Shown: piece after piece, positions 9,248 through 18,228 of the stretch | Position numbering within the stretch: the stretch's first letter is position 1 | Layout of the letters: each line of letters starts with the position of its first letter | NCBI RefSeq assembly: GCF_965223525.1 | Contig: NZ_CBDCWX010000004.1 | Coordinates: 372,001 to 436,000 of the forward strand | From: Leptofilum sp965223525 | GTDB lineage: Bacteria > Chloroflexota > Anaerolineae > Promineifilales > Promineifilaceae | Length of the DNA: 64,000 bases | Direction: 5' to 3' | Notes under the pieces: generated by a model | Database searches by the model: none | Told to the model about the DNA's origin: nothing | What the model saw: the letters and a program-made list of their open reading frames with translations, nothing else | Position numbers and translations under genes: made by a program

Positions 9248-9892
9248 CTAATGTGGTTCGTTATCTATGCGGAAGCCGTGGCCGCGCACGGTGACGATGT
9301 AGTTGTGTTCATCTAGCTCGTCCAGTCGGTCACGTAGGCGACGAACCAGGGCGTCAATCGCTTGCTCTGAAACGCCCAATCCATCGGTGCCAGGCCAAAC
9401 CACCTCCACGATGGCATCTCGGCTACACACGGCACCTTCGGCATCGTACAGCAACTCTAGCAGACGGAATTGCGCCAGAGAAAGGGGCGGTTCTAACTCT
9501 GTGTCATTGATGATGACGGCACGGGCAGCTTTATCAATTTGCAGGTTGCCTTCTGCAGTGGGTGGCTCGAAGGTGAGGGGGATGGTGGCATCGGTGCCCA
9601 CAAACACAAGTTTTACAGCCAGGGCAATTGAGATTTCGTCGCCATCCTGCAGGATGGCTTGCCCTTCAATTTGCGTGCCGTTTAGGTGGGTTCCGTTACG
9701 GCTGCCGAGATCATGCAGGGTGTAACGGCCGTCTTCCTGGGTAATTCGCACATGATGACGAGAAACTTGCCGCTCTGGTAGCACGATGTGGCAATCTGAG
9801 CCGCGCCCAATTAAAAAATCATCATTCTCAATTGTCCAGCGTTGACCAACTAATTGTCCTTCACGGGCAACTAAAACCGGATTTTCATTCAT
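9248..9892 (-). CDS. FHA domain-winged helix transcriptional regulator
   Basis: The N-terminal FHA domain (residues about 20-100) shows the phosphothreonine-binding signature: GRGSDCHI, then SRHH, then GSRNGTHLNG. The C-terminal half (about 120-210) is an OmpR/PhoB-type winged helix with the recognition region ending VTVRGHGFRID. It should bind a phosphothreonine partner and DNA. It is divergent from a Ser/Thr kinase gene, the likely source of the phosphate. The ATG at 9892 is preferred because a GAGAGGG sequence lies nine bases upstream. An ATG at 9901 and a GTG at 9910 are in frame but badly placed relative to that site. Confidence 0.85.
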   Translation of the reverse strand: MNENPVLVAREGQLVGQRWTIENDDFLIGRGSDCHIVLPERQVSRHHVRITQEDGRYTLHDLGSRNGTHLNGTQIEGQAILQDGDEISIALAVKLVFVGTDATIPLTFEPPTAEGNLQIDKAARAVIINDTELEPPLSLAQFRLLELLYDAEGAVCSRDAIVEVVWPGTDGLGVSEQAIDALVRRLRDRLDELDEHNYIVTVRGHGFRIDNEPH

Positions 9893-9964
9893 GGTACTCA
9901 TCCCTCTCACTAGGAGTGATTGAATTTAACGATTTAACTGGGTAATAAAAATCCTCTCCCTGTC

Positions 9965-10011
9965 ACGCCCGCCTGCGCGGGCGTCCACTGGTTTCCCGCC
10001 TGCGCGGGAAA
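9965..10011. repeat. REP-like double hairpin
   Basis: Two GC-rich hairpins lie side by side in the divergent intergenic region. The first spans 9965-9984 (arms ACGCCCGC/GCGGGCGT, loop CTGC). The second spans 9992-10011 (arms TTTCCCGC/GCGGGAAA, loop CTGC). They share the loop and inner arm, so they look like two units of one REP-type element. Neither is followed by a T-run, so they are not simple terminators. Confidence 0.7.
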
Positions 10012-10105
10012 GACAATCTTATTACCTCTTTATTTTGTAAAGTCTAATCACTCTCAGCCAAATGTGAAAATTGGAGATTGTGCCCCCAATCTCTTGAAAA
10101 CATTG

Positions 10106-10135
10106 TTGTTCCAGATCATGCGTCCAGTATACAAT
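10106..10135 (+). promoter_or_regulatory. Probable promoter of the Ser/Thr kinase gene
   Basis: A -10 box TACAAT (10130-10135) is preceded at 18 bases by TTGTTC. Transcription starting six to seven bases after the box would begin at or beside the ATG at 10142, implying a leaderless message. No Shine-Dalgarno sequence precedes that ATG. Confidence 0.5.
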
Positions 10136-10141
10136 AAACGC

Positions 10142-11116
10142 ATGTTTGCTACCCTTGATGCAGGTGTTATTTTACGTGAACGTTACAAGCTGACCAACAT
10201 TGTGGGCCAGGGCGGCATGGGCAGCGTTTACCGTGCCGAGGATTTGCGTTTGCCTGGCCGGTTGTGTGCCATCAAAGAAGTTCAGCCCGATGCCAACGCA
10301 GATGACACGTACCGAGAGCAAGCACAGACACAATTTTTACAGGAAGCCAGTATTTTAGCCCAACTTGACCATCCAAGCCTGCCTAAAGTGTCTGATTTTT
10401 TCACCGAAAACGGCCGTGATTATCTGGTCATGGATTTTGTAACGGGCAAAGATTTGCGTCAACTGCTGCAGGAAAACAAGGGACCGTTATCTGAAGATAA
10501 GATTTTGGATTGGGCTGAACAAATAATTGATGCACTAGCTTACCTGCATCGGCAAACCCCACCCGTGCTGCACCGAGACATTAAGCCCGCTAACATTAAG
10601 CTGACGCTGGATAATCGTATTAAATTGGTGGATTTTGGGTTGGTGAAGGTGATGTCCACCGATGATGAGCGCACCATTACGGTCGTGCAAGGGCGGGGCA
10701 CGGCACTGTACACGCCTCTGGAGCAGTACGGCGGCGACGGTAGCCACACCGACGTGCGTTCTGATATTTATGCGCTGGGCGCGACGTTTTATCACTTACT
10801 GACAGATTATCCGCCCCCAGATGCCAAGGCCCGCTTTTTGAACCCAGCTTCGCTGCCGCCACCGGAGCAGCTCAATGAAGCTGTGTCGCCTCACGTTTCT
10901 GACGCCATTCAGTGGGCGATGGAGATGCACCCGGATGAACGGCCGTCTAACGTCGAGCTGTTTCGGCAAGTCTTTTTTGGCTTACAGTCGCGCCCCGGCA
11001 CCAAATTGCCGAATCCCAGCCCCCTTGGTTTGGGCGCTGCACTGCGGGCTAACTGGCTACTGCTGCTGGCTGCATTTTTGCTCTTTATTGTTGCCGTTTT
11101 GTTAACCATTGTCTGA
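10142..11116 (+). CDS. Serine/threonine protein kinase with C-terminal membrane anchor
   Basis: This is a eukaryote-like (Hanks-type) kinase. It has a Gly-rich loop GQGGMGSVY near residue 23, ATP-binding Lys in CAIKEV, catalytic loop HRDIKPAN, a metal-binding DFG and an activation segment ending YTPLEQY in place of the usual APE. The catalytic domain covers about residues 10-275. A basic/Pro linker and one C-terminal membrane segment (about 303-324) follow, with no extracellular sensor beyond a few residues. The ATG at 10142 is chosen because the first conserved residues follow it and a -10 box lies six bases upstream. The frame extends to 10064, but that leader is unlike kinase sequence. It is divergent from the FHA regulator and overlaps the next gene by 8 bases. 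Confidence 0.88.
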   Translation: MFATLDAGVILRERYKLTNIVGQGGMGSVYRAEDLRLPGRLCAIKEVQPDANADDTYREQAQTQFLQEASILAQLDHPSLPKVSDFFTENGRDYLVMDFVTGKDLRQLLQENKGPLSEDKILDWAEQIIDALAYLHRQTPPVLHRDIKPANIKLTLDNRIKLVDFGLVKVMSTDDERTITVVQGRGTALYTPLEQYGGDGSHTDVRSDIYALGATFYHLLTDYPPPDAKARFLNPASLPPPEQLNEAVSPHVSDAIQWAMEMHPDERPSNVELFRQVFFGLQSRPGTKLPNPSPLGLGAALRANWLLLLAAFLLFIVAVLLTIV

Positions 11117-11468
11117 GGAAAACTGTTTGAGCTGCCCTAGATGCTTTGCCAAAACAGACCAAATTAAGCATGGTTTTACCGCCGCTGGCAGCCAGCGCAT
11201 GCACTGTAAAAAGTGCGGTTGCCGCTACACGCCAAATCCGCAAGAGCAAGGGTACGATGAAGAAGTACGCCACCAAGCGCTGGCGCTCCATTTGGAGGGG
11301 TTGAGCTTGCGCCTGATTGGGCGTTTGCTGGCGGTAAACCACCAAACAGTGGCCAACTGGATTAACGCTTATGCTAACTATCTGCCGCCTGATCTACCAC
11401 CCAGCATTTTAGAATTGGCCGCTTTAGATGGTAATTTGGCAGATATTTTGGCTCTGGAAGACGAATAG
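11109..11468 (+). CDS. Orphan InsA-like zinc-ribbon/HTH protein
   Basis: This 119-residue protein opens with a zinc ribbon (C-x2-C about 17 residues before another C-x2-C, in SCPRC and HCKKCGCRY). A helix-turn-helix follows (about 60-90, 'LRLIGRLLAVNHQTVANWI'), matching the N-terminal, InsA-like part of IS1-family transposases. There is no InsB/DDE catalytic part downstream, no terminal inverted repeats that I can see, and an acidic C-terminus instead. The TTG start at 11109 overlaps the kinase gene by 8 bases, implying coupled translation. It is either a relic of an insertion sequence or a domesticated DNA-binding partner of the kinase. Confidence 0.65.
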   Translation: MSEENCLSCPRCFAKTDQIKHGFTAAGSQRMHCKKCGCRYTPNPQEQGYDEEVRHQALALHLEGLSLRLIGRLLAVNHQTVANWINAYANYLPPDLPPSILELAALDGNLADILALEDE

Positions 11469-11509
11469 AAGAGCAAACACCACGCTTTTAGACATTTTTA
11501 TAAAATCTT

Positions 11510-11538
11510 TTGACAGTGGTGAAAACGGCCGTTATAGT
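11510..11538 (+). promoter_or_regulatory. Sigma70-type promoter for the ABC ATPase gene
   Basis: A perfect -35 TTGACA (11510-11515), a 17-base spacer and a -10 TATAGT (11533-11538) lie 178 bases before the ABC ATPase start. The spacer contains a full copy of the iterated palindrome ACGGCCGT abutting the -10 box. A second copy lies in the leader at about 11635. Confidence 0.8.
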
Positions 11539-11715
11539 TGCTCATCCTCTTTTAGGATTTTGTGTGAACTAGCAAAACCAACACAAGTTTACAAGTCAAG
11601 TTTACAAGTAGTGTAGCCCCAATTGAGTGAAGGAAACGGCCGTTCAGACGGTAATTGTTTGTGTGCGTGAAGATAAACCCAACCCTTCACGCTTCATATT
11701 TTCAAGGAGATACAA

Positions 11716-12816
<1,101 letters not shown>

Positions 12817-12837
12817 GTTAGTTGTTTAATTGAAACG

Positions 12838-12870
12838 GCCGTCTCCCAACAACTGGGAGGCGGCTTTTTT
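12838..12870 (+). terminator. Intrinsic terminator after the ABC ATPase
   Basis: The stem GCCGTCTCCCA/TGGGAGGCGGC (one G-T pair) has a five-base loop and is followed by six T. The left arm contains half of a copy of the iterated palindrome. Confidence 0.85.
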
Positions 12871-12876
12871 GTTTGT

Positions 12877-12929
12877 CACAGAGGAATTAGAGAAATGCTA
12901 TTTCTCATTTCTCTCCGTGCACTCTGTGG
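12877..12929. repeat. CACAGAG-type imperfect palindrome
   Basis: The sequence begins CACAGAGG and ends CTCTGTGG, with complementary 'AGAGAAAT...ATTTCTCT' arms inside. Related CACAGAG palindromes occur at 31034-31091 and, in part, at about 24556 and 42223. Confidence 0.6.
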
Positions 12930-12944
12930 CTAAATTAGAAAGTT

Positions 12945-13307
12945 ATGCCTGAAGCAAAACGAATGGTGGGGGAGTGGTTCCCGGTGCAATTTGTGTGGAA
13001 GCTGCCAGACGGCGACTTTATTCGTGCGGTGTTCCGGGCTGTGATCCTGGATACGATTCCAGCAGCGGACAAATATTTAGTGCGCCTAGATGAGTTATTG
13101 GCCGGACGGCAGGAAAGCAAAGACGGGGAGATGCGCCCAAAAGAGGCGATGACAATTCCTTACTGGGTGCTAGTGCGCGAAATTATTGGGAATCAGGTAA
13201 CGCTAGCCTACGAGGTGGAAGACGGCCGTCCGCTGCACATGCGCCTTACCACCCTCGTTGGCGAACACGACTTCTTCACCCGCTACAACCAGTACAAGCG
13301 TCAGTAA
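12945..13307 (+). CDS. Conserved-looking small protein of unknown function
   Basis: This 120-residue soluble protein has no signal peptide or membrane segment. It is rich in beta-type sequence with a hydrophobic core, alternating charged and apolar residues, and the terminal 'HDFFTRYNQYKRQ' helix. The ATG at 12945 follows the CACAGAG palindrome by 15 bases, with a weak AGAAAG site. One copy of the iterated palindrome lies inside it, as in neighbouring genes, so it is probably a resident gene. I do not recognise the family. It is convergent with the gene ending at 13328. Confidence 0.6.
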   Translation: MPEAKRMVGEWFPVQFVWKLPDGDFIRAVFRAVILDTIPAADKYLVRLDELLAGRQESKDGEMRPKEAMTIPYWVLVREIIGNQVTLAYEVEDGRPLHMRLTTLVGEHDFFTRYNQYKRQ

Positions 13308-13327
13308 TCGATTTTACCGTTCACCGT

Positions 13328-14863
13328 TTACTGTTCACTGGCATTCTGTGTTTGAATGATGATGGGTTGCAGGGCTGCCTGCGCTTGGTCCACACCTTTC
13401 TTGATAGATTGCAGGCGCGAAAGCTGGTCGTGCCAAAAGCCAGAGCCAGCGCTAGCGGCCAGACCCGTCAGGATAATTCCCGCTGATAGCCGATGATTGT
13501 TAAGCCCATAGCGTAAGAAAAAGTCATAATCCAGGATGGTCAATTTTAAGAAGTTGGCATCGGCTGGGAATAAATCCTGGAGCAAATCGGCTGAATCAAT
13601 TTGCAGCATTAAGGCCAAAAAGATGCCAATAAGCACCGAAAGAAAGCGAGTGCGGCGGATGCGTTTGCTTTCCAGTTCTTTATCGTATCGTTCCAGGTCT
13701 ACCAGCTTGGCGGCGGCGTGGGTGCTGTCTTTTATGTGTGGATCGTAGGTTTTGGGGGTGAGCATGGGGTCTTGGATTCTGGGGGTGCGGATGAGCAGTC
13801 GCTTGAACCAGTTGACAAAGGTGCGCCATAGTTGCCCGATTCCACTGCGAACCTGGTCTCGCTGCTGTTCAAGTTCTGCTAAAAAGCGGTTGAGCGATTC
13901 CAGATAAACGTCGGTGCCACGATAGGTGCGTAGATTTTCTAGATATTCTTTGAACTGTTCGGTAAGCTGATTTTGCAATTTTTCTGGCAGGCCAAAGGCT
14001 AAAATTTGGGGTTCTAGCTGATTTTCATACACAGAGAGGGCTGTTTCGTAGCTTTCTTCTTGCAGGCTGTTGAAGTAGGCGCGGGTCCAGGCAGTAACGC
14101 CATCGGCCACTTCGCCAGTGACCAGGGTGGCGGTGGCTTGGTAAAGTTGTTCGGCGGTTACGGCCGTTGCCTGCCGCGCCAACCGATCAATCGCCCGGTG
14201 TGCCTTCTCTACCAAATCACCCCGCTTCAGCGCCACTTGCACCGCTTTGCCCAACGAGGTGGTGGTGTCAATTTGAGCCACTACTTGGTCTAGCTGTGCC
14301 TGGGTCACTTCCTTCGCTTGGCCGATTTGGTCATTCCCAATATTCTCCAGACCAGCGGCGGCAAGAGCGGCCGTAAACTCTTTTTGTCGCAGGTGATTCA
14401 CCACAGCCTCCGCCGTGAATGCCGGTTCCAGCAGCTTGTTGAGCTGGGCAATTTGCTTCTCGATTTTTAGCTTGGCTTCGGCCGAAACGCCCAAATCTTC
14501 TAGCTGGCCAGGTAAAAACGCCTGGTATTCGGCCAATGTTTTGCGCGAATTGGGCTGGCTTTTTAAGCCAAGCGGCTTGCCCAAAATTCCCTTGAAAATG
14601 TCTACCACAATTTCTGTGCCGATGGCCATGGTAAACATGGTGACCACATACACGCCAAGCGTGGCGAAAATGGCGCCAACGCCCTCAAAGAAGGAGTCGC
14701 CAGGGTTGGTTTGGGTTTCTTCTTCGGCTGGTTCATCTTGCAAGGCTGTGACGGTATTGCTAGGCAATGGCAGTGGGGCATCGGCGCGGGCCAGGGGGGT
14801 GAGGATGCTCATCAACAAAAAGAGAATTAGCAGAGCCAGAACAGAAATGTAGGTGCGGGGCAT
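13328..14863 (-). CDS. Exported/membrane protein of unknown function
   Basis: This 511-residue protein has an N-terminal signal-like segment (residues about 5-26, ending near ARADA). A second membrane segment lies at about 62-85. A long helical, Gln/Glu/Ala-rich middle (about 100-400) is probably coiled coil. Two further membrane segments follow near the C-terminus (about 410-430 and 465-485). Short basic loops such as KRLLIRTPR suggest a cytoplasmic middle or membrane-surface helix. A GGAGAAG site precedes the ATG at 14863. I do not recognise the family, and the genes on either side give no functional link. Confidence 0.65.
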   Translation of the reverse strand: MPRTYISVLALLILFLLMSILTPLARADAPLPLPSNTVTALQDEPAEEETQTNPGDSFFEGVGAIFATLGVYVVTMFTMAIGTEIVVDIFKGILGKPLGLKSQPNSRKTLAEYQAFLPGQLEDLGVSAEAKLKIEKQIAQLNKLLEPAFTAEAVVNHLRQKEFTAALAAAGLENIGNDQIGQAKEVTQAQLDQVVAQIDTTTSLGKAVQVALKRGDLVEKAHRAIDRLARQATAVTAEQLYQATATLVTGEVADGVTAWTRAYFNSLQEESYETALSVYENQLEPQILAFGLPEKLQNQLTEQFKEYLENLRTYRGTDVYLESLNRFLAELEQQRDQVRSGIGQLWRTFVNWFKRLLIRTPRIQDPMLTPKTYDPHIKDSTHAAAKLVDLERYDKELESKRIRRTRFLSVLIGIFLALMLQIDSADLLQDLFPADANFLKLTILDYDFFLRYGLNNHRLSAGIILTGLAASAGSGFWHDQLSRLQSIKKGVDQAQAALQPIIIQTQNASEQ

Positions 14864-14926
14864 GGGACTTCTCCAATGGAAATTATGAATTATGAAGGAA
14901 AAATGTAACCGTTCAGTCCCTCTGGA

Positions 14927-14986
14927 GACTTTTGAAGTTTTCAGGCTAATTTGTGACGATTGCTAGAGGTGCAAACTTCAAAAGTC
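14927..14986. repeat. Inverted repeat with 32-base loop
   Basis: A 14-base perfect inverted repeat, GACTTTTGAAGTTT (14927-14940) and its complement (14973-14986), is extended further out by GTTCA/TGAAC. It lies between two genes read leftward and has no T-run. Confidence 0.7.
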
Positions 14987-15062
14987 TGAACGCTTACGGA
15001 AAAATTATGAAAATCTGCGTAATTTGCGGATTTTATTCATCGTCGTCGGCACAACCGCGAGG

Positions 15063-16520
15063 TCAAAGTGAACCAAACAGGCGGCGCCAGAGGTTGGTTT
15101 GCAGTCGGTTTTGTGGATCGACCTGTTGCTTAAGTGCCACAAATTTTTGGATTGTTTCTTCACCTAGGTAAGCTTGGGCAACGGCAGGGCGTAGGGTACT
15201 GTCTTTGGCCAGGTAGAAACGGCCGTTTGCCGCCAACACTATCTCATCCAACTCTTTAGCCAGTGAGACCATCCGCGCCCGGTTGCGCCGCGTAATGCGG
15301 AAATCCATCGCCAGCGAGTAGCCATCTAGCCCGTGGGTTAGCCAAAATGGGTCTGGCCGATGCCGCTTCATGACGGTGAGGAAGTTGGGCAAGCGGCGCT
15401 GCTGGCAAAGTTGCAAAATTTGGCTGAAGGCTGCTTCTGCGTTCTCGGCGGGGATGAAGGGCTGGTACTGAATCAGTCCGCCGGGGCCGAACGGTTTTTT
15501 CCAGTCGAGCGAGTCGAGCAAAAAGTGAAAGTGGGCGTGGGGTTCCCGGTATTTTGCGCCATCCCGCAGGCGGGCGGCATAAAATTTGCCAATGTTCACA
15601 AAGCGCATCCCGAAGTTGTTCCAGAACGGCCGTTGCAACCGCCACAGCGCCGAACGCGGGAAAAAGCCCATAATCTCTGGCGGAATCTGTTGTGTTTCCA
15701 GGCGCAACGTTTGCTGCGGATTGGGGTCTTCGCCCGGTTTTAGGTAAATGCCCCGGTGCAGTTCACTGCGCCCCAGCCGCTTGCCCTTGCTGAAGGCATC
15801 TAGCCAGCCCACCAGATAATCGGAGTTGTGGAGATAATCTTCAAACCACTGCATGGTTGTGCTTAGATTTGGTTTGGTAAGTGCTTCGACGGCCAGCAGG
15901 CCGGAGTAGACGCGCTTGAGGTGCAGGGTGAGGCTGGTGAAGCAGCCCAACAGGCCACAGCCCCCAATAGCGGCGTGGAAGAGATCGCTGTTCTGCTCGC
16001 GGCTGCACGTTTTTATTTCGCCGTTGGGCAGCATCAGGTCAAATTCGTAAATGTGGTCGCCAAAGGTACCCACTTTCCAGGCATTTTTGCCATGTACGTT
16101 CATGGCCGCCCCGCCACCGACGGTGATTTTGGCCGTGCCAGTGGCCACTGGCACCCACCAACCATCTTGAATCACGTATTCCCAGACGCGCTTGAGGGTA
16201 ACGCCGGGTTCAACTTGGATACGGCCGTTTTCCGGGTCCCAGTCCAAAATGCGATTCATTCGGGTTAGGTCTAGCAGAATGCTTTCATCGTTCATGGCCG
16301 CATCGCCGTAGCTATTGCCGCCCCCCCTGAAGCCAACGGTACGGCCGTTTTGGGCTGCCCACTGGAAAATCTCACGGAGCTGTGCCACCGTGCTGGGGCG
16401 ATACAGATACGCCATGCCGCTGTTCGCGCCCCCCCAACCAGCTACTGCCTCTAAACGTTCCGCTGGTAAAGGAAGTTGCGTTTGAATGTCTGTCTCGTGT
16501 TGAATATTTTCTTCTATCAT
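15063..16520 (-). CDS. DprE1-like FAD-dependent oxidase
   Basis: This 485-residue protein is of the VAO/PCMH flavoprotein family and most like decaprenylphosphoryl-ribose 2-oxidase (DprE1). The FAD-binding stretch has FRGGGNSYGD (about 64-73), then VGGGAAMNVHGKN (His143), matching the HGKN box of DprE1. The C-terminal AKDS motif carries the Lys that in mycobacterial DprE1 lies at the flavin (Lys418). The position corresponding to Cys387 of that enzyme, the benzothiazinone target, aligns with Ala in YSLAMDF. The upstream gene encodes a short-chain dehydrogenase, as DprE2 does beside DprE1, so the pair may perform a two-step 2'-epimerisation of a lipid-linked or other sugar. L-gulonolactone-oxidase-type activity is the alternative. 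Confidence 0.75.
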   Translation of the reverse strand: MIEENIQHETDIQTQLPLPAERLEAVAGWGGANSGMAYLYRPSTVAQLREIFQWAAQNGRTVGFRGGGNSYGDAAMNDESILLDLTRMNRILDWDPENGRIQVEPGVTLKRVWEYVIQDGWWVPVATGTAKITVGGGAAMNVHGKNAWKVGTFGDHIYEFDLMLPNGEIKTCSREQNSDLFHAAIGGCGLLGCFTSLTLHLKRVYSGLLAVEALTKPNLSTTMQWFEDYLHNSDYLVGWLDAFSKGKRLGRSELHRGIYLKPGEDPNPQQTLRLETQQIPPEIMGFFPRSALWRLQRPFWNNFGMRFVNIGKFYAARLRDGAKYREPHAHFHFLLDSLDWKKPFGPGGLIQYQPFIPAENAEAAFSQILQLCQQRRLPNFLTVMKRHRPDPFWLTHGLDGYSLAMDFRITRRNRARMVSLAKELDEIVLAANGRFYLAKDSTLRPAVAQAYLGEETIQKFVALKQQVDPQNRLQTNLWRRLFGSL

Positions 16521-16575
16521 GTGAGTTGATTGTTATTTGATTGGACACAGTCACTGTTTATCTGTGTCCAAAATT

Positions 16576-17367
16576 TTAGAAGCTGAGTCGCCGGAAGATG
16601 ATGGAGGGGATGTGGCGGATGATGAGGCCAACTAGCCCCCAGCGGGCGGGCACGTACACCGTTTGCTTGCGTCGTCTGGCCGCTTTGTGAATTTGAACGG
16701 CCGCTTCCTGCGGCGAGATCACCCAGAACGGTTTAGCTGCATTTTCAGCCAGCAACACGGTGTCTACGTAGCCCGGTTTGATGGTGGTGACGCTGACGCC
16801 ATGCCTCGTGAGGCGGTTCCGCAGCGATTCCAGGTAGGTGGCGAAGCCTGCTTTGCTGGTGTTGTACACTGGTGAGCCAACGCGCCCCCGGTCGCCAGCG
16901 ATGGAGCCGATGCCCACAATTTGCCCTTGCTTGGCGCGCTCAAAGCGGAGTGCGGCCTGGTTGAGCCAAGCAATGGCTCCTAGCAAGTTCACTTCAAGCA
17001 TTTTACGGTCTTTCTCAAAGTTGTATTCATCTACAGTTACTGGGGGCTGGACGCCTGCGTTGTAGATGATCATGTCTAGCCCGCCCAGCGCCTGCACGAT
17101 GGTTTGGAAGAGGCTAGGGATTTCATCGTAGTTGGTAACGTTGTGACTGTAGGGGAGGACGGTTTGGGGCGCAACGGCCGTATTTACCAAATCGCTTAAT
17201 TCTTGTAGCTTCGCCTCGCGCCGGGCCACGGCAGCCACTCGGTAGCCACTGTGCGCCAACTCTCGCACCAGCGCTGCCCCAATACCCGATGAGGCGCCCA
17301 CAACGATGGCGCGTTTTTGTGGTTCTAAAGGACGGGTAGGGGGAGGTGTAGAGTTTGTTGATGTCAT
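16576..17367 (-). CDS. Short-chain dehydrogenase/reductase, DprE2-like
   Basis: This is a Rossmann NAD(P)-dependent reductase of 263 residues. It has cofactor motif GASSGIGAAL (about 24-33), NAGV (about 104), catalytic Ser in GIGSIAGDRG and YNTSK with catalytic Tyr and Lys (about 167-171), followed by PGYVDT. The C-terminal extension is basic and hydrophobic (about 235-263), suggesting membrane association as in DprE2. It lies 55 bases before the DprE1-like gene on the same strand. A 2-keto sugar reductase role is inferred from that pairing; on its own the sequence only shows a classical SDR. Confidence 0.78.
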   Translation of the reverse strand: MTSTNSTPPPTRPLEPQKRAIVVGASSGIGAALVRELAHSGYRVAAVARREAKLQELSDLVNTAVAPQTVLPYSHNVTNYDEIPSLFQTIVQALGGLDMIIYNAGVQPPVTVDEYNFEKDRKMLEVNLLGAIAWLNQAALRFERAKQGQIVGIGSIAGDRGRVGSPVYNTSKAGFATYLESLRNRLTRHGVSVTTIKPGYVDTVLLAENAAKPFWVISPQEAAVQIHKAARRRKQTVYVPARWGLVGLIIRHIPSIIFRRLSF

Positions 17368-17439
17368 AAAAATTTGATTGCCTTATTTTGTGTGCGTGTT
17401 TGTTCACTGAGTACGTGGCATTTTACCACAAGAAAGTCA

Positions 17440-18228
17440 CTAAATTCCCGACTGGATCACATCGCTTCCCCGGTTGCCGCCGTGCTTGTAGACGGCCGCC
17501 ATGGCACCATGTGATTCCAGCGCTAGCTGGCGGGGATCGTCTTCTGGGGCGGGGTGGACTGTTCGCAGCAGGAACAGCCGTGCCTTGACTGGTTCTGGAC
17601 GGCTAGCAAAACGCCAAACGGCCGTTAGCAAATGCTCATCCCGCCAAAACACAATATCCAAAGGCTCGTAAATGAATACCGCTGGGATGAACGCCGCACC
17701 GCCTGCCTGGGCAATCTCAAATGCACCATAGCGAAACGGTTTTAGCTCGTCGGGCGGCTGGTAAATGCCACCCTCCGGGAATAGCGCCACCGCTGGAAAG
17801 GTACGCAGCTGCGCCAGGGCATCTCGCGCTTTCTCCCGCGAATCTTTGTCTTCTCGTTTTACAAAAACCGTATCCACCGCTCGCGCTACCCAGCCGACAA
17901 ACGGCCAGTTGGCAATCTCTGCTTTGCTCACAAAGCGCAGCGGAAAAATGCTTATGAGCAGGATAATATCTAAAAATGAGAGATGGTTGGGAAAGATAAA
18001 GCCATCATGCTGCCTGATTCGTTCTGCTTCCAGGGCGGTAAATTGCACATTGAATAGCGGCAGCATCAGGCGGCAAAAGGTGGGCAGCAGCCAGGCAGAG
18101 AGCCGAGCACCCTTAATGCGAACGGGGATCCAGGCCGTGGCCAGCACCAGCAGCGTGATGAGAATGAGCATGATAAAGACAATGATGAGTCGGCTGGTGC
18201 CGCGAATAAATCTCATGAATCTTCTCAC
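17440..18228 (-). CDS. 1-acylglycerol-3-phosphate acyltransferase family protein (PlsC-like) A
   Basis: A membrane hairpin at residues 13-33 is followed by the acyltransferase core. The catalytic HX4D box is intact in NHLSFLD (about 80-86). The second motif VFVKRED and third motif FPEGG (about 150) bind the acceptor phosphate. It ends with a PEDDP-containing tail shared with the upstream paralogue. The family transfers acyl groups to lysophosphatidate or related acceptors at the inner membrane. Its start overlaps the stop of the paralogue by four bases, so the two are translated together and probably arose by tandem duplication. Confidence 0.82.
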   Translation of the reverse strand: MRRFMRFIRGTSRLIIVFIMLILITLLVLATAWIPVRIKGARLSAWLLPTFCRLMLPLFNVQFTALEAERIRQHDGFIFPNHLSFLDIILLISIFPLRFVSKAEIANWPFVGWVARAVDTVFVKREDKDSREKARDALAQLRTFPAVALFPEGGIYQPPDELKPFRYGAFEIAQAGGAAFIPAVFIYEPLDIVFWRDEHLLTAVWRFASRPEPVKARLFLLRTVHPAPEDDPRQLALESHGAMAAVYKHGGNRGSDVIQSGI

